Positions 25,370 to 36,200 of a stretch of DNA of 64,000 nt are shown in pieces. The stretch's first letter is position 1, and each line of letters begins with the position of its first letter. The stretch comes from Bradyrhizobium sp. CCGUVB1N3 (GTDB lineage Bacteria; Pseudomonadota; Alphaproteobacteria; Rhizobiales; Xanthobacteraceae): assembly GCF_024199925.1 (NCBI RefSeq), contig NZ_JANADR010000001.1:7505501-7569500 (forward strand). Reading direction: 5' to 3'. Under the pieces are notes generated by a model. That model made no database searches and was not told the origin of the DNA. It was given only the letters and a program-made list of their open reading frames with translations. The translations under genes were made by a program, and so were the position numbers.

Positions 25370-27121
25370 GTGGCCATCAACCCGTATTACGAAGATGAAC
25401 TGTCCTACTTGCGCGAGCTCGGCCGCGACTTCGCCCAGACTAGTCCCGAGCTCGCTCCCTTTCTCGGGCGTGATGCGACCGATCCGGACGTCGAGCGGCT
25501 CTTGGAAGGCTTCGCCTTCCTCGTGGCGCGGCTACGTCAGAAGCTCGACGACGAGTTCCCAGAACTTGTCCATGACCTGTTGCGGATGGTATGGCCACAA
25601 TATCTCCAACCCCTGCCGCCCATCACGACGCTGGCGTTTGCCGTGAAGCCATCGGCGAGCGCCGTGAGCGTGAACGTTCCTGCCGGCACGAGCATCCGCT
25701 CGCGTCCGATTGAGGGAACCAGTTGCGCGTTTGTCACCTGCTATCCCATTGACGTGCTGCCGCTGGAGATCAATGACATCGAGCTCGAGAACCGGACGAG
25801 TTCGGCTCGCCTTACCCTGGCTATCAAGGCAACCGGTCGGCAAAACCTGTCATGTCTTCGGAAAGGCCGGCTCCGGTTCTTCTTTTCGACTGAGCGCGAG
25901 CCGCAAGTAGGTCGCTATCTATTGACCTGGCTGTGCCGTCACGTCACGGTAGCGACGGTCACCGTGGGAGATCAACAGGTCGTTGCCGCAATTGGGCCAA
26001 CACAAATCGCGCCAGTCGGCTTTGGCGATGACGAGGCGGTTTTGCCTTGGCCGCCGAACGGGTTCTCGGGATTCCGGATCGTTCAAGAGTATCTGACTTA
26101 TCCCTCGAAGTTCCTCTATGTCGAATTGTCCGGTCTCGACCCGGTCGGAACCAAGACGGAGAGCGAGTGCAAGCTCAGCATCGAGTTTCATCGTCCGTTC
26201 CCCGCGCAATTGCGCTTAAGCAAGGATCAGATTCGCTTGAATTGCGCGCCAGCCATCAATGTCTTCGCTCACGAGGCGTCGCCGATCCGCCTGGAGCGGA
26301 AGAAAACCGAATACCGTGTGCTTTCGTCGGGGGGACCGAACTTCAGCATCCGTTCTGTCGATCGCGTGACCGGCCATAGGCAAGGACATCCCGAACGTAT
26401 CGAGTTTGAGCCATTCGATCTGTTGCGCCACGATCTACCCGGGGCCGGTCGCAACCGGGCTTACTTTCGCGACCGCATTCGCCCGGCAGTGATCGGCCGG
26501 GGCATCGATCACTATGTGAGTTTCGTTGATCGGCTCGACATCACCCAACATCCGCCGATCGATGTCGCCTCGCTTCAATTGACCTGTTCCAATGGCCCCA
26601 TCGCCGAGCGGCTACCGGTTGGTGCGGTGGATCAGCCTTCCTCCGACACGCCTCGCTCGGTCACCTTCTCCAACATTACCGGGGTGGTTGCAGAGGTGCC
26701 GCCACCGATCAATGACGGCCTGTTGCGGCGCTTGACGGCCAATCTGGCGCGCAATTACGGCTCCATGGTCAATATCGATACGCTGCGGACCGTTATTTCC
26801 AGTTACGATTTCCGTGCGGTGCACGATCTTCAGGCGCGCCGTCGCCTGGAGCTGTTGCTCGAGGGGCTCGACCGGTTCGTGACCACCGATACGGATCATG
26901 TGGTGCGCGGTGCCCCGATCCGGATGCGCAACATCGAACTCCTCGTGGCTGACAGCAAGATCGGTAGTGAAGGCGAATTGTTCCTGTTCGGCTCGGTACT
27001 CGACGCCTTCCTCTCGACCTTCGCCGGTATCAACATGCTGCACCGGTTTTCGGTCCGCGGCACGGAGAGCAACGCGCACTACACATGGCCAGCGAGAAGC
27101 GGAACGATCACGCCGCTTTGA
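25370..27121 (+). CDS. tssF: T6SS baseplate protein TssF
   Basis: TssF (ImpG/VasA) is the large wedge protein linking sheath, hub and membrane complex. The 583-aa protein starts with the family's YYEDELSYLRELGRDFAQTS, followed by APFLGRDATDPDVERLLEGF and FPELVHDLLRMVWPQYLQPL, and has the C-terminal region ending LHRFSVRGTES. The GTG at 25370 follows tssE by 4 bases. Its 3' end overlaps tssG by 37 bases, which suggests coupled, stoichiometric synthesis. Confidence 0.94.
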   Translation: MAINPYYEDELSYLRELGRDFAQTSPELAPFLGRDATDPDVERLLEGFAFLVARLRQKLDDEFPELVHDLLRMVWPQYLQPLPPITTLAFAVKPSASAVSVNVPAGTSIRSRPIEGTSCAFVTCYPIDVLPLEINDIELENRTSSARLTLAIKATGRQNLSCLRKGRLRFFFSTEREPQVGRYLLTWLCRHVTVATVTVGDQQVVAAIGPTQIAPVGFGDDEAVLPWPPNGFSGFRIVQEYLTYPSKFLYVELSGLDPVGTKTESECKLSIEFHRPFPAQLRLSKDQIRLNCAPAINVFAHEASPIRLERKKTEYRVLSSGGPNFSIRSVDRVTGHRQGHPERIEFEPFDLLRHDLPGAGRNRAYFRDRIRPAVIGRGIDHYVSFVDRLDITQHPPIDVASLQLTCSNGPIAERLPVGAVDQPSSDTPRSVTFSNITGVVAEVPPPINDGLLRRLTANLARNYGSMVNIDTLRTVISSYDFRAVHDLQARRRLELLLEGLDRFVTTDTDHVVRGAPIRMRNIELLVADSKIGSEGELFLFGSVLDAFLSTFAGINMLHRFSVRGTESNAHYTWPARSGTITPL

Positions 27122-28068
27122 CTGCGCCTGACGATGTCAAGGAGCTTGCGGCTTACGGATTTTTCTCGCTCGCAGCCCTACTTGAACGGCGCTTCAGCGA
27201 TGCTCCTCCAATCGGATCAACCGACGATCCTGCGCGTGAGGCGGTGCGCTTCCGCGCGGCGCCGATGCTCGGCTTTCCCGCCGATGAGATCGCGGAGATC
27301 AGGCAAGTCAAGGCCGGCGAGCGGCTGGAAGTATTTGTCAATTTCCTGGGGCTGCACGGCCCATCGTCGCCGCTGCCCCCCTTGTTCACCGAACGGGTGA
27401 TGCACGGGGACGGCACGGGAGCGCTCGGCCAATTTTTTGATTTTTTCAATCACCGTCTGATTAGCCTGTTGCTGCGAATTTGGAAATACTATCGCCACCA
27501 TTTGCGGTTCGAGGAGGGAGCAACCGATGCGATATCGGTGTTGGTCGGTGCGCTTTTTGGGCTCATGCCCGCGGAAAACACAGCTGGTGAACGGGAATGG
27601 CGGGCCCGGTTGCTGCCTCATGCAGGTCAGCTTGCCTTGTCCAGCCGATCGGCACCGCTCGTAGCCGGCGTCATTTCCAACCATTTGGACATTCCGGCCC
27701 GGGTTGAAGAATTCATTTGGCGCGAAATCGAGATTCCGCCAGAAGCGCAGTGGCGTCTGGGTAACCCTGGTATTCAGCTCGGCTTTGATACTCTTGCTGG
27801 CGAGACAATGCCGGACCTAGTGGGCAAATTTCGGCTTTGCCTCGGTCCGCTCAGCAAGCAGCAGTTTTTGTCGCTGCTGCCCGCTCGCGAGACCCACACC
27901 ATCCTTTGCCGTCTTATAAGTGCCATGTTGCGCGAGCCGCTGGCCTGGGACCTCAAGCTAGAACTGGCGCCCGGAGAGATGCCGGAATGGGCTCTCGGTA
28001 GAGGAGAATTGGGCTGGACGACGTTGGTCGACCCTTTCGAGGCGACAGAGAGCTCAGTTCTCTTGTGA
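27085..28068 (+). CDS. tssG: T6SS baseplate protein TssG
   Basis: TssG (ImpH/VasB) is the second TssF-binding wedge subunit. The 327-aa protein has FRAAPMLGFPADEIAEI, VNFLGLHGPSSPLPPLFTE, FFDFFNHRLISLLLRIWKYY and the C-terminal FRLCLGPLSKQQFLSLLP typical of the family. It overlaps tssF by 37 bases and ends the first T6SS operon. The next 640 bases have no coding gene but carry a -24/-12 promoter. Confidence 0.94.
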   Translation: MASEKRNDHAALTAPDDVKELAAYGFFSLAALLERRFSDAPPIGSTDDPAREAVRFRAAPMLGFPADEIAEIRQVKAGERLEVFVNFLGLHGPSSPLPPLFTERVMHGDGTGALGQFFDFFNHRLISLLLRIWKYYRHHLRFEEGATDAISVLVGALFGLMPAENTAGEREWRARLLPHAGQLALSSRSAPLVAGVISNHLDIPARVEEFIWREIEIPPEAQWRLGNPGIQLGFDTLAGETMPDLVGKFRLCLGPLSKQQFLSLLPARETHTILCRLISAMLREPLAWDLKLELAPGEMPEWALGRGELGWTTLVDPFEATESSVLL

Positions 28069-28707
28069 TCGTCTTCGCAACTTCATTCGTCAGGTTCGAT
28101 TTATTGAGGTCCGGCGCGTCCGCTTCTGGCAGGCCCTCGTCCTTTGATGCATTGAAAGGACGAAGCCAGATGGTAGATGCGCAGGCATTCAGCGACTGCC
28201 CAAGTGCCCTCTGCCGAGCCCGCACGGATCGGCTACACCGGCGAGATCAAGTGAAGGGGTCGTGTCGGAGCTCAGCCCCATGTTGACGCTTGTCCAGTAT
28301 CTGACAGTCGTAGCGCCCCTGTCGCGTTCAGAACGCCGGCCGTTGTTTGCGGCGCCCCATTTTTCAAATGCCAATCAGTAGCTTGAAGAGTGAGAAGCGT
28401 TGGCACGGCGGTTGCTAACAGGATGCCGCTAAGAGAGGGGTTTAAATGCAGGCGGACACGCAGGACAAGCGATGCTCTTCTTCTCTCGCACCTATGTGCC
28501 GCGTTCCCGAGAGGGAAAAATCACTGCTTCCTTCACCCGCCTGAGAGTGCGCGAAAAGCGAATGTGCGTGCGTATCGGCCGATCGACCTCACAATGTGGT
28601 GCAAGGAACAGGTGCAAGGGAGGTAGCTACGTTGGCGCCTCGCACAAGTCTGGTCTGGTGGGCGCATACGAAAGGCGCGCTGAAGAGTAAAGTCGAACAA
28701 GGCTGGG
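28069..28707. other. Gene-free region and long leader before tagH
   Basis: No gene is supported. A small frame at 28472-28690 lacks family features and a clear ribosome site. The sigma-54 promoter at 28400 would give a leader of about 280 bases before the tagH ATG. Confidence 0.5.
28400..28416 (+). promoter_or_regulatory. Sigma-54 (-24/-12) promoter of the tagH-tssJKLM operon
   Basis: TTGGCACGGCGGTTGCT matches the consensus TGGCACG-N4-TTGCW exactly, with GG at 28402-28403 and GC at 28414-28415 (12-base step). Transcription would begin near 28427. A sigma-54 activator would be required; none is in the window. Confidence 0.85.
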
Positions 28708-30459
28708 ATGCATCTTATACTCGGAATTATCGGAGCGAACGCGCAAGCCCTGGGCCGAAACGCAATTCAGGCGTTCGGACCGGAAGGTGGCATTATCGGG
28801 CGGGGAATTGGCTGCAACTGGCAGCTTCCGGATCCAACCAATACTCTATCGGCACGTCATGCGCAGATCGCATTCAACGGTATCGGATTCTCCGTCACCG
28901 ACACCAGTACGAACGGCGTCTACATCAACACGATCGACGCGCCGTTGGGGCGTGGCAATACGGCGCCGTTGGCCGATGGCGACACATTATACATGGCCAG
29001 CTATATCATCTCGGTCATGATCGAGCACGATCCTGACGAGAAACGCAAGCAGCTCGGCTTAACGAGCTCGAACGCCGTGCGTATCAGTGGCGGAACGCCG
29101 GCCGTGCCGTCGCCTTCGCTCGGTGAGGAGTTTCCCGATGTGCCCCTTACGGCTGCCGGGCTGTTGGGTAGGCATGCAGATCTTCCACTCAATCCGTTAA
29201 TCGCGATCGACGGGTGCCAGTCGTCCTCCCATTCAGCTGCGCAAGAGAAGCGACAGGCGGTCGTTTCACCACAGGTGCGTGATCTCTTGTGTCTTCTTGA
29301 AGACGAGGTTCCCGGCAAGGACGAGGGATCGGTCGAGCCGGATCTGCTGGCGGACTCGTCTCGGATGGCGCGATGCTCAAGCGCGGTTGACGCGGAGATG
29401 CCGCCCACGCATGCGCGACTGCGCGAACCTCCTTTTCCGTTGCCGCAGGCTGAGACCTCATTTGACGAGCCATTGCGTCGGCCGCCTACACTATTCAAGG
29501 AAAGCTGGGCCGCACAATCGACCGGCCATCCTGCACCGATCATTCCAGAGGGCCTCGAAATTGGCGATCTGTTGCCGGGGGGTAGCTCGTTCGGAGTGGC
29601 GCCGCCCGCATCGCCACGAAAGACGAATTGGCGCTTCGACGCACGAAGCGCCCCGTTTCAGGTCGCGCCCAATCCGCTCAGTCCCGCTTCTGCCGGCCGC
29701 GGGCCATTGAGCGCTCCCGGTGCATCGGACGTTCGTCCCGGAGAGCGCGGGCCTGACGGGGCGGGGGTCATGAATGAGCGGGTTGCGCGGAGGCCGATCG
29801 ACGCTTCGCAGGTTTACGACGCGACGGCCATTGCAGCCTCGCTTTCCCCCGCAGGGGCGCCGGCGGAATCAGATGAACTCCAAGAGTTCTGGAGCGCACT
29901 GGGGATCGATCCGGGGTGTCTGCCGTCGGCGCAGCGCCGGGAGGTCCTTACTGAAGTCGGCCGCACGGTCACAGAAATGGCCAACGGCCTGCAATCGCTT
30001 CTGGCTGCGTGGACCTTAGTCAAACACGAACTCCAGATTGAGCCAGCGCGGAAACGCGCTGACGACAACAATGCATTCAAGTTCATGAAAAGCGGTCATA
30101 GCGCGCTGCGCGAGGCGCTTGCGAAGCATCACGCTTTTCTCCCGCTTTCCCAATCAGTCCGTGAAGGGTTCTACGACATCCAGGCGCATGAGGTCGCGGC
30201 CATAGCGGCGATGCGCGCGGGGGTCACCAATCTCCTGACACATATGAGCCCGCAACGGATCGAGAGTGATGACACCAGGAAAGGCCTCTTTGGCACCCGC
30301 AACAACAAGGCCAAGCTATGGGATCGGTTTGTCGAGCTGCATGCATCGATGGTCAATGACATTGATCAGGCTGTGCGCACCCATATCGCAGAAGAGTTTG
30401 CGAGAGCCTACGACTCGCGGCTTTCGGCACTTGGCCCAAGCAAGCGGAAGGCGCCATGA
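28708..30459 (+). CDS. tagH: FHA-domain T6SS protein TagH
   Basis: TagH (Fha/ImpI) reads threonine phosphorylation by the T6SS kinase and helps trigger assembly. The 583-aa protein has an N-terminal FHA domain (about 15-95: IGRGIGCNWQLPDPTNTLSA, RHAQI, TDTSTNGVYIN), a long Pro/Ser-rich linker (about 110-385) and a C-terminal helical ImpI/VasC domain (EFWSALGIDPGCLPSAQRRE ... FARAYDSRL). A sigma-54 promoter lies 290 bases upstream. Its last 4 bases overlap tssJ. The partner kinase is encoded at 37173. Confidence 0.9.
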   Translation: MHLILGIIGANAQALGRNAIQAFGPEGGIIGRGIGCNWQLPDPTNTLSARHAQIAFNGIGFSVTDTSTNGVYINTIDAPLGRGNTAPLADGDTLYMASYIISVMIEHDPDEKRKQLGLTSSNAVRISGGTPAVPSPSLGEEFPDVPLTAAGLLGRHADLPLNPLIAIDGCQSSSHSAAQEKRQAVVSPQVRDLLCLLEDEVPGKDEGSVEPDLLADSSRMARCSSAVDAEMPPTHARLREPPFPLPQAETSFDEPLRRPPTLFKESWAAQSTGHPAPIIPEGLEIGDLLPGGSSFGVAPPASPRKTNWRFDARSAPFQVAPNPLSPASAGRGPLSAPGASDVRPGERGPDGAGVMNERVARRPIDASQVYDATAIAASLSPAGAPAESDELQEFWSALGIDPGCLPSAQRREVLTEVGRTVTEMANGLQSLLAAWTLVKHELQIEPARKRADDNNAFKFMKSGHSALREALAKHHAFLPLSQSVREGFYDIQAHEVAAIAAMRAGVTNLLTHMSPQRIESDDTRKGLFGTRNNKAKLWDRFVELHASMVNDIDQAVRTHIAEEFARAYDSRLSALGPSKRKAP

Positions 30460-30962
30460 TGGTGTCGCCGTACAAACTTCAGCGGCTATCTCTCGTGAGC
30501 GGAGCATTGCTGATAGCGGCCGTAGGAGCCAGCTGTTCGATCGATAAGAGCCTGAAGACAACGCCGATCAAATTCGTGATCCAGACCGATCTGCTCGTCA
30601 ATCAGAACGCGCGCGGTGAGCCGTCGCCTGTTGTCGTACGCATTTATGAGCTGAAGTCGACAACCAATTTCGACCGGGCGCAGTTCTTCGAGCTGTTCGA
30701 CAACGACGCCAAACGCCTCGGGCCCGACCTGGTGGCTAAGCGCGAGACTGAACTCAAGCCTGGCGAGAAATACGATTTCGAGCGCAACACGCCCATTGAT
30801 ACTCGCTATATCGGCGTGATCGCCGGTTTTCGACTGGGCAACGACGCGCAATGGCGATCGACGGCCGAAATCAAACCCGACCGTGACAACACGATTTTGG
30901 TGAAATTGTCGGCGCATGCGATCAGCGTTGAAGCCAGCCAAAACTGGTGGAAGGTCTTCTGA
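30456..30962 (+). CDS. tssJ: T6SS outer-membrane lipoprotein TssJ
   Basis: TssJ (VasD) anchors the TssLM trans-envelope complex to the outer membrane. The 168-aa protein has a signal segment (residues 10-26) ending GASC, where Cys 27 would be lipidated; the lipobox is weaker than usual because Gly occupies the -3 position. The mature part shows FVIQTDLLVNQNARGEPSPV, VVRIYELKSTTNFDRAQFFE and the family beta sandwich. It overlaps tagH by 4 bases and precedes tssK. Confidence 0.9.
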   Translation: MMVSPYKLQRLSLVSGALLIAAVGASCSIDKSLKTTPIKFVIQTDLLVNQNARGEPSPVVVRIYELKSTTNFDRAQFFELFDNDAKRLGPDLVAKRETELKPGEKYDFERNTPIDTRYIGVIAGFRLGNDAQWRSTAEIKPDRDNTILVKLSAHAISVEASQNWWKVF

Positions 30963-31018
30963 TTGCCTCTGTCGCCGTCATGGCGAGGTCGTGAGCAGAT
31001 CCCGAGTTTTAGAGTTCA

Positions 31019-31044
31019 CAAAGCGACTTGGCAAAGCGACTTGG
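31019..31044. repeat. 13-base tandem duplication before tssK
   Basis: CAAAGCGACTTGG occurs twice head to tail (31019-31031, 31032-31044), ending 2 bases before the tssK ATG. It occupies the ribosome-binding region, so copy number could alter tssK translation. Confidence 0.7.
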
Positions 31045-31046
31045 CG

Positions 31047-32411
31047 ATGTCTGTGACGAGTAAACCGATCTGGTCGGAAGGCATGTTGGTGCGGCCGCAG
31101 CACTTGCAGCAATACGACCGCTGGGTCGAGCAACTGCTCGAGAATCGCGTCGGCTGTCTGATCGCCCACGGTTGGGGCGTTCGTAAGATTGCCTTTGATC
31201 GCAGCTGCCTCGCGCTCGGGCAGGTCGTCCTTACCGAACTCGAAGCCATTATGCCGGACGGCACGGCGCTTCGATTACCTGAGTACGGTCAGCTTCCACC
31301 TGGACGAACGCCTCCAGCTGCGGCGAAGAACCTGCGGGTGAAGATCGCTGTAGCGCGGCGCCGGAAAGCCGGCAACGATCTCTCTCCCGGGGATTCACCT
31401 TTGAGCCGCCATCGTCAGGAGGTCCTGCAGGTCCGAAATGCGACTGCGCCTGAAAAGCCTCCCGTCGACATCAATGTTGCAGCGCTGACAACGCATCTTG
31501 TGTTCGACAGTGAGGAGCAGGACGAGTTGATCACGATGCCTATCGGTCGGATCCACGAGATCGACGCGGCCGGCGCCATTACGTTGATCGACACCTACCT
31601 CCCGCCGGCCCTCGATATCCACGCGGTCCAACCGCTGATTGCGCTATTGAACGAGGTCAGGTCGTTGCTTCGGACCCGCGCTGAGGCTCTTGCCGCGCGC
31701 GCCGATCCGTCACGCTCGAGGGCAGATGGCGCGGGACTGATCGATCTCGTCACCTTATCCATCGTGAACGGCGCCGAAGCCGTTTTCGACCATTTCGCAG
31801 CGACGCGCGGGCATCATCCCGAAACGCTTTTCCGCGCGCTGCTCGGCCTTGCAGGACAACTGTCGAGTTTCGCCGGCGACCGCCGCACACCCGCAGATAT
31901 GCCTGCCTATTGTCATGAGGATCTCGAAACCGGCTTCACAGCTCTGGTACGTATCCTGCGCGAGCTCTTGTCCGTCGTGATTCAGGGCGCCGCGATATCG
32001 CTGCCGCTACAGGATCGCGGTTACGGCATCCTAATCGCTCTCATTGCCGACCGCGCCTTGTTTCAGGATGCTCGCTTCGTTCTTGTAGCGGTGGCGAGTG
32101 TGGCGACAGAGACGCTGCGCATCCAGCTTCCGGCGCAAATGAAGGTAGGCTCGGTCGAGCAGATCCGAGATCTCGTCAATCTTCAGCTCCCCGGTGTTCC
32201 TATTCGCGCGCTGCCCGTGGCACCGCGCCAGATACCCTACATCCAGAGCGCCGTCTATTTCGAGCTCGATCAGTCAGTGGAGCTGTGGCGCACCCTGCCG
32301 CGATCGGCGGCCTTCGCTTTTCACGTTAGCGGTGACTACCCGGATCTGCATCTCGAATTCTGGGCTATCCGCGGAGAACGTTTAGCTAACCAGGCTGAAA
32401 CACATGGATGA
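31047..32411 (+). CDS. tssK: T6SS baseplate-membrane connector TssK
   Basis: TssK (ImpJ/VasE) forms trimers that join the baseplate to TssLM. From the ATG at 31047 the protein is 454 aa and begins with the hallmark PIWSEGMLVRPQHLQQYDRW. Later landmarks are HLVFDSEEQDELITMPIGRI, LQDRGYGILIALIADRALF and LQLPGVPIRALPVAPRQIPY. Sequence upstream stays open to a TTG at 30963, but homologues start near SVTSK. It overlaps tssL by 8 bases. A 13-base tandem repeat sits in the ribosome-binding region. Confidence 0.93.
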   Translation: MSVTSKPIWSEGMLVRPQHLQQYDRWVEQLLENRVGCLIAHGWGVRKIAFDRSCLALGQVVLTELEAIMPDGTALRLPEYGQLPPGRTPPAAAKNLRVKIAVARRRKAGNDLSPGDSPLSRHRQEVLQVRNATAPEKPPVDINVAALTTHLVFDSEEQDELITMPIGRIHEIDAAGAITLIDTYLPPALDIHAVQPLIALLNEVRSLLRTRAEALAARADPSRSRADGAGLIDLVTLSIVNGAEAVFDHFAATRGHHPETLFRALLGLAGQLSSFAGDRRTPADMPAYCHEDLETGFTALVRILRELLSVVIQGAAISLPLQDRGYGILIALIADRALFQDARFVLVAVASVATETLRIQLPAQMKVGSVEQIRDLVNLQLPGVPIRALPVAPRQIPYIQSAVYFELDQSVELWRTLPRSAAFAFHVSGDYPDLHLEFWAIRGERLANQAETHG

Positions 32412-33285
32412 GCCGACAGTCATTGGACGCAGACCGCTCGCTCCGACCCCTAATATTATACGCGGCCAATCTTCCGTTCGCGTTCCGTCCGGGGGCGCCG
32501 CAGCGAGGTTTCCCGTTACGCCAACACCAGCAGCTGAACCCGGCGAAGTTGGGATCGCCAATCATGCCGAAATTGTCGCGCAGTGTCTGTTCGAGCCAAC
32601 CGCACTGGAAGACACCTTGGTTGCGGCCGCAACACCGATCCTATTGATCGTCGCGCAGCTTCGCATGGTCGAGAACGCCGATATAGGGGCGATGCGCCGT
32701 GGAACTGTCGAGCAAATTCGTCGCTTCGAAGAGCGTGCCGTCAAAAATCAGGCCCGCCGCGGCGATGTGAGCGCCGCGCGTTACCTCATATGCGCGCTGG
32801 TCGACGAAGCTGTGATGACGACGCCATGGGGCAGTGAAAGCGCCTGGAGCGACAACAGTCTGCTCAACCAGTTCCACAACGAGACCTGGGGCGGCGAAAA
32901 GGTCTTCCAGATCGTCGAGCGTATCCAGGCCGAGCCGGCAAAATACCTCGCACTGCTAAAGCTCGTCAATGTCTGCTTGCTGATGGGCTTTGAAGGCAAA
33001 TATCGCGTCATGCAAGGTGGCCGCGAGCAGCTTGAAGACCTGCGCGCGGAGGTCCATCGCCTTTTGGGCGAATACACGACCGCGCCGCCTGCTCAACTGT
33101 CGGGCGAATGGCGCGGCATCAGAGCGCGCACCGGTGTGCGCAAGTACGGGCCCTTGTGGATTGCCTTCGCCGTCGCCGCCTCCGTAATGCTCATCGGCTA
33201 CACCATTTTCCGTTGGCGCCTCGGAAGCCAATTGGCGGCTGTCGAGCAGTTGATCGAGTCGATCGGCCGCTCGGGACCGCTTTAG
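32404..33285 (+). CDS. tssL: T6SS inner-membrane protein TssL (DotU-like)
   Basis: TssL joins TssM and TssJ in the membrane complex. The 293-aa protein has a Pro-rich N-terminus, the cytoplasmic DotU domain (about 60-220: AGEVGIANHAEIVAQ-like start, RYLICALVDEAVMTTPWGSE, NETWGGEKVFQIVERIQAEP, LVNVCLLMGFEGKYRVMQGG) and a single C-terminal membrane anchor near 243-262 (LWIAFAVAASVMLIGYTIF). It lacks the OmpA-like peptidoglycan-binding extension found in some TssL proteins. It precedes tssM by 13 bases. Confidence 0.93.
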   Translation: MDEPTVIGRRPLAPTPNIIRGQSSVRVPSGGAAARFPVTPTPAAEPGEVGIANHAEIVAQCLFEPTALEDTLVAAATPILLIVAQLRMVENADIGAMRRGTVEQIRRFEERAVKNQARRGDVSAARYLICALVDEAVMTTPWGSESAWSDNSLLNQFHNETWGGEKVFQIVERIQAEPAKYLALLKLVNVCLLMGFEGKYRVMQGGREQLEDLRAEVHRLLGEYTTAPPAQLSGEWRGIRARTGVRKYGPLWIAFAVAASVMLIGYTIFRWRLGSQLAAVEQLIESIGRSGPL

Positions 33286-33298
33286 GGGGAGACGCTAC

Positions 33299-36200
33299 GT
33301 GTTCGGCGCACAATTGGCGGTACTCTTCTCGGTTCGAGGCATCGTTACGCTGGTCTGCTTGCTCGCGATCAGCCTGCTCATCTGGTTCGGCGGTCCTTAT
33401 CTCGTCGTGTCCGAGCAACGTCCGCTCGACCAGATGACCGTTCGGGCCGCCGCGATCGTGAGCCTTTTCTTCGTGGTCGTGCTCGTCACGCTTGCCCGTT
33501 ACTGGCTGGCGCGTCGCACTAACCGACGCATCATCAAGTCACTGATGGCGAGCGAGGGCCTGATCGGGCATGCCGACAACAGCCGGGAGGAAGTCGAACT
33601 CATTCGCAGGCGTTTCGAGGACGCACTGAAGGTCCTGCGTGATACGGTCTTCGCGGGCAAGCGCGGACCAAATTATCTGTTCGAGTTGCCCTGGTACATC
33701 ATCATTGGCCCACCGGGCGCGGGCAAAACGACGATTTTTCGCAACTCCGGGCTCGAGTTTCCGCTCTCCCGGCAGCTTGGCGTCGAGCCGGTCGCGGGCA
33801 TCGGCGGCACACGAAACTGCGATTGGTGGTTCGCAGAAGATGCAGTCTTGATCGACACGGCAAGCCGTTACACGACGCAGGACAAGGATGCCGAGGCCGA
33901 CCGTGCGGCCTGGCGCGGCTTTCTCGATCTTCTCCTGACACATCGGCGGCGGCGGCCCATCAACGGTATCCTGGTTGCGGTCAGCTTGGCCGATCTCTTG
34001 TCGCCGGACGAGCCGGTGAGGCGGCGGCACACCGAGGCCATCCGTTCGCGGATACAGGAGCTGCTGAAGACGTTTCGGATGCGCATTCCGGTTTATTTGC
34101 TGGTGAACAAATGCGATATGGTGCCTGGCTTTACCGAATATTTCGACGATCTCGACCAGCAAGGCCGTGCCCAAGTCTGGGGCAAGACGTTTCCTCTCGG
34201 GCCGTGCAATCGTATCGGCGACGCCGTGAGTCTGGAGATGCAGGAGCTTGCGGAGCGGCTTGAGGCGAGACTGGCCCTTCGCATGCACGATGAACGTGAT
34301 CTCAACCGGCGGGGACTCATGTATGCGTTTCCGAAGGAGTTCTGGGGTATCCGGAGCGCAATCGCCGGCTTCGTTGGTGAGGTCTTCCGATCGCGCCGCT
34401 TCGAAGTAGAGCCGATGCTGCGTGGCGTCTACTTTACGAGCGGCACACAGGAGGGAGAGCCGATCGATCGCGTGATCGATGCGATTGGTCGGAACTTTGG
34501 TTTGCGGTTGCCCCGGCGCATGCCGACTGTTGGGCCGGGGACGGGGTTCTTTATCAAGCAGCTGCTGACCGAAGTGATCTTTGCCGAGCAGGGACTGGTC
34601 GGCCGCAATTTAAAACTTGAGCGCCGGCTCGCGCTGGTACATGGCGGCGGGCATATCATGGCGATGGTGCTGACGGTGGCTGCCTTCACTGTGTGGTATA
34701 GTGCCTTCACTCGCAATGAGGCGCGTATCGACCAAACCAGAGCGACTGCGCAGATTGCAGAGGCGCGCCTCCTGGAGACGCGCGGGCCGCTCGACCTTAA
34801 GGCCGTCCTGCCAACACTCAATGCAGCGCACCGGCTACGACTGGCGGCTGGGGAAGACAGTTGGTTCGCCTGGCTTGATGGTCTCGGCATCTCGGCGACT
34901 CCTGTGCTCGCGCCAGCTGCCCAAAATGCCTACGACCGCATTCTGCTCAATCGCCTGCTGCCGGTTTTCGCGGGCAGGCTCGCCATCCGCATCGATGCCC
35001 TGTTGCGCGCCGGCAACGACGCTTTGCTGGATCAGGTCAAGCAGGTGTTCCGTACCTATTGGATGCTGAGCGATCCCGGACATTTCGACCGCGGCGAAGT
35101 CGAGCACGCTGCGCGCAATGAAGTCGCGCACACGTTTGCGCTCGACCCGACGTCGGCGGGCGAGCTGAACCAGCATTTTGCGCGACTTATCGAGTTGCTG
35201 CCGAAGCCCATCAGTGTCGACCAGCAATTCGTGGGAACGGTACGCTCCCGGCTGAGCAAGCGTCCGGTCGTCGAGCAGGTCTACGCCCGCCTCCTCCGCG
35301 AAGGCGCGCAGAACACGCGCCTGCGGCCGATCGATTTGATTGGTCTGATGGGCTCAGGCCAGCTTGAGATCACCCAGATGCCCGCCTTGCAGATTGCCTT
35401 TCCCGCCATTGACGAACAGGAACCGGTTGGCAATGCTGCCATGATCCCGGGGATCTTCACGCGCGAGGGTTTCCTCAATTTCGTGCTGCCGAACCTGCCG
35501 CTCATCGCCCGAGCAGAGCAGAACGCCGACTGGCTACTCGCTGGCGCCCCGATCGACACGGCAGATATTCAACAGATCGCTCTCAAAGTCATGGATCGGT
35601 ATGTCAACGATTATATCCGTGTTTGGTCAAATGCCCTGAGCAGTATCCACGTTGTCAAGTTTGACGATTTGCAACGCGGCTCAGCGATCATGCGCGGATT
35701 GGCCGGTTCTCAAAGCACGCTCCAGCAGGTCGTTTCGCTCGTGCGCGACAATTCGAATTTGCTGCCGCCAGGGGAGCAGACCTTGGCCAAGGCCGGAGAT
35801 CCTGGCACCATCGCCGGGCCTTCCTCGGCGGCCGTCAGTCATGCCGCGGGTGCTCTGTTCCGTGCTGCGTTTGGCGACGCACCTTGGCCGGGAACGCGGA
35901 TCACCGAAGCGTTCCGGCCTCTGGCCCAACTGGCCACAGACGGGGCGTCTGGACAGTCGACGGGCATGGATCATATCCGTGGTCTCTTCGGCGGTCTTTA
36001 TGCGGCGATGGCCAACATCGTGGCAGCACCGGATCCGAACCAGGCCGCGTTTCAGCTCGTTCAGCGACGCGCCAAGGATCCGAATAACGATGCTTTCGGT
36101 GCCCTGCGCGCCGACTCGGCGCTGCGACCGGAGCCGATCCGCACCATCATGAACGAGACGGCCCTTCAGACGTGGAGCTCCTTGCTCAAGCGGGCGCACG

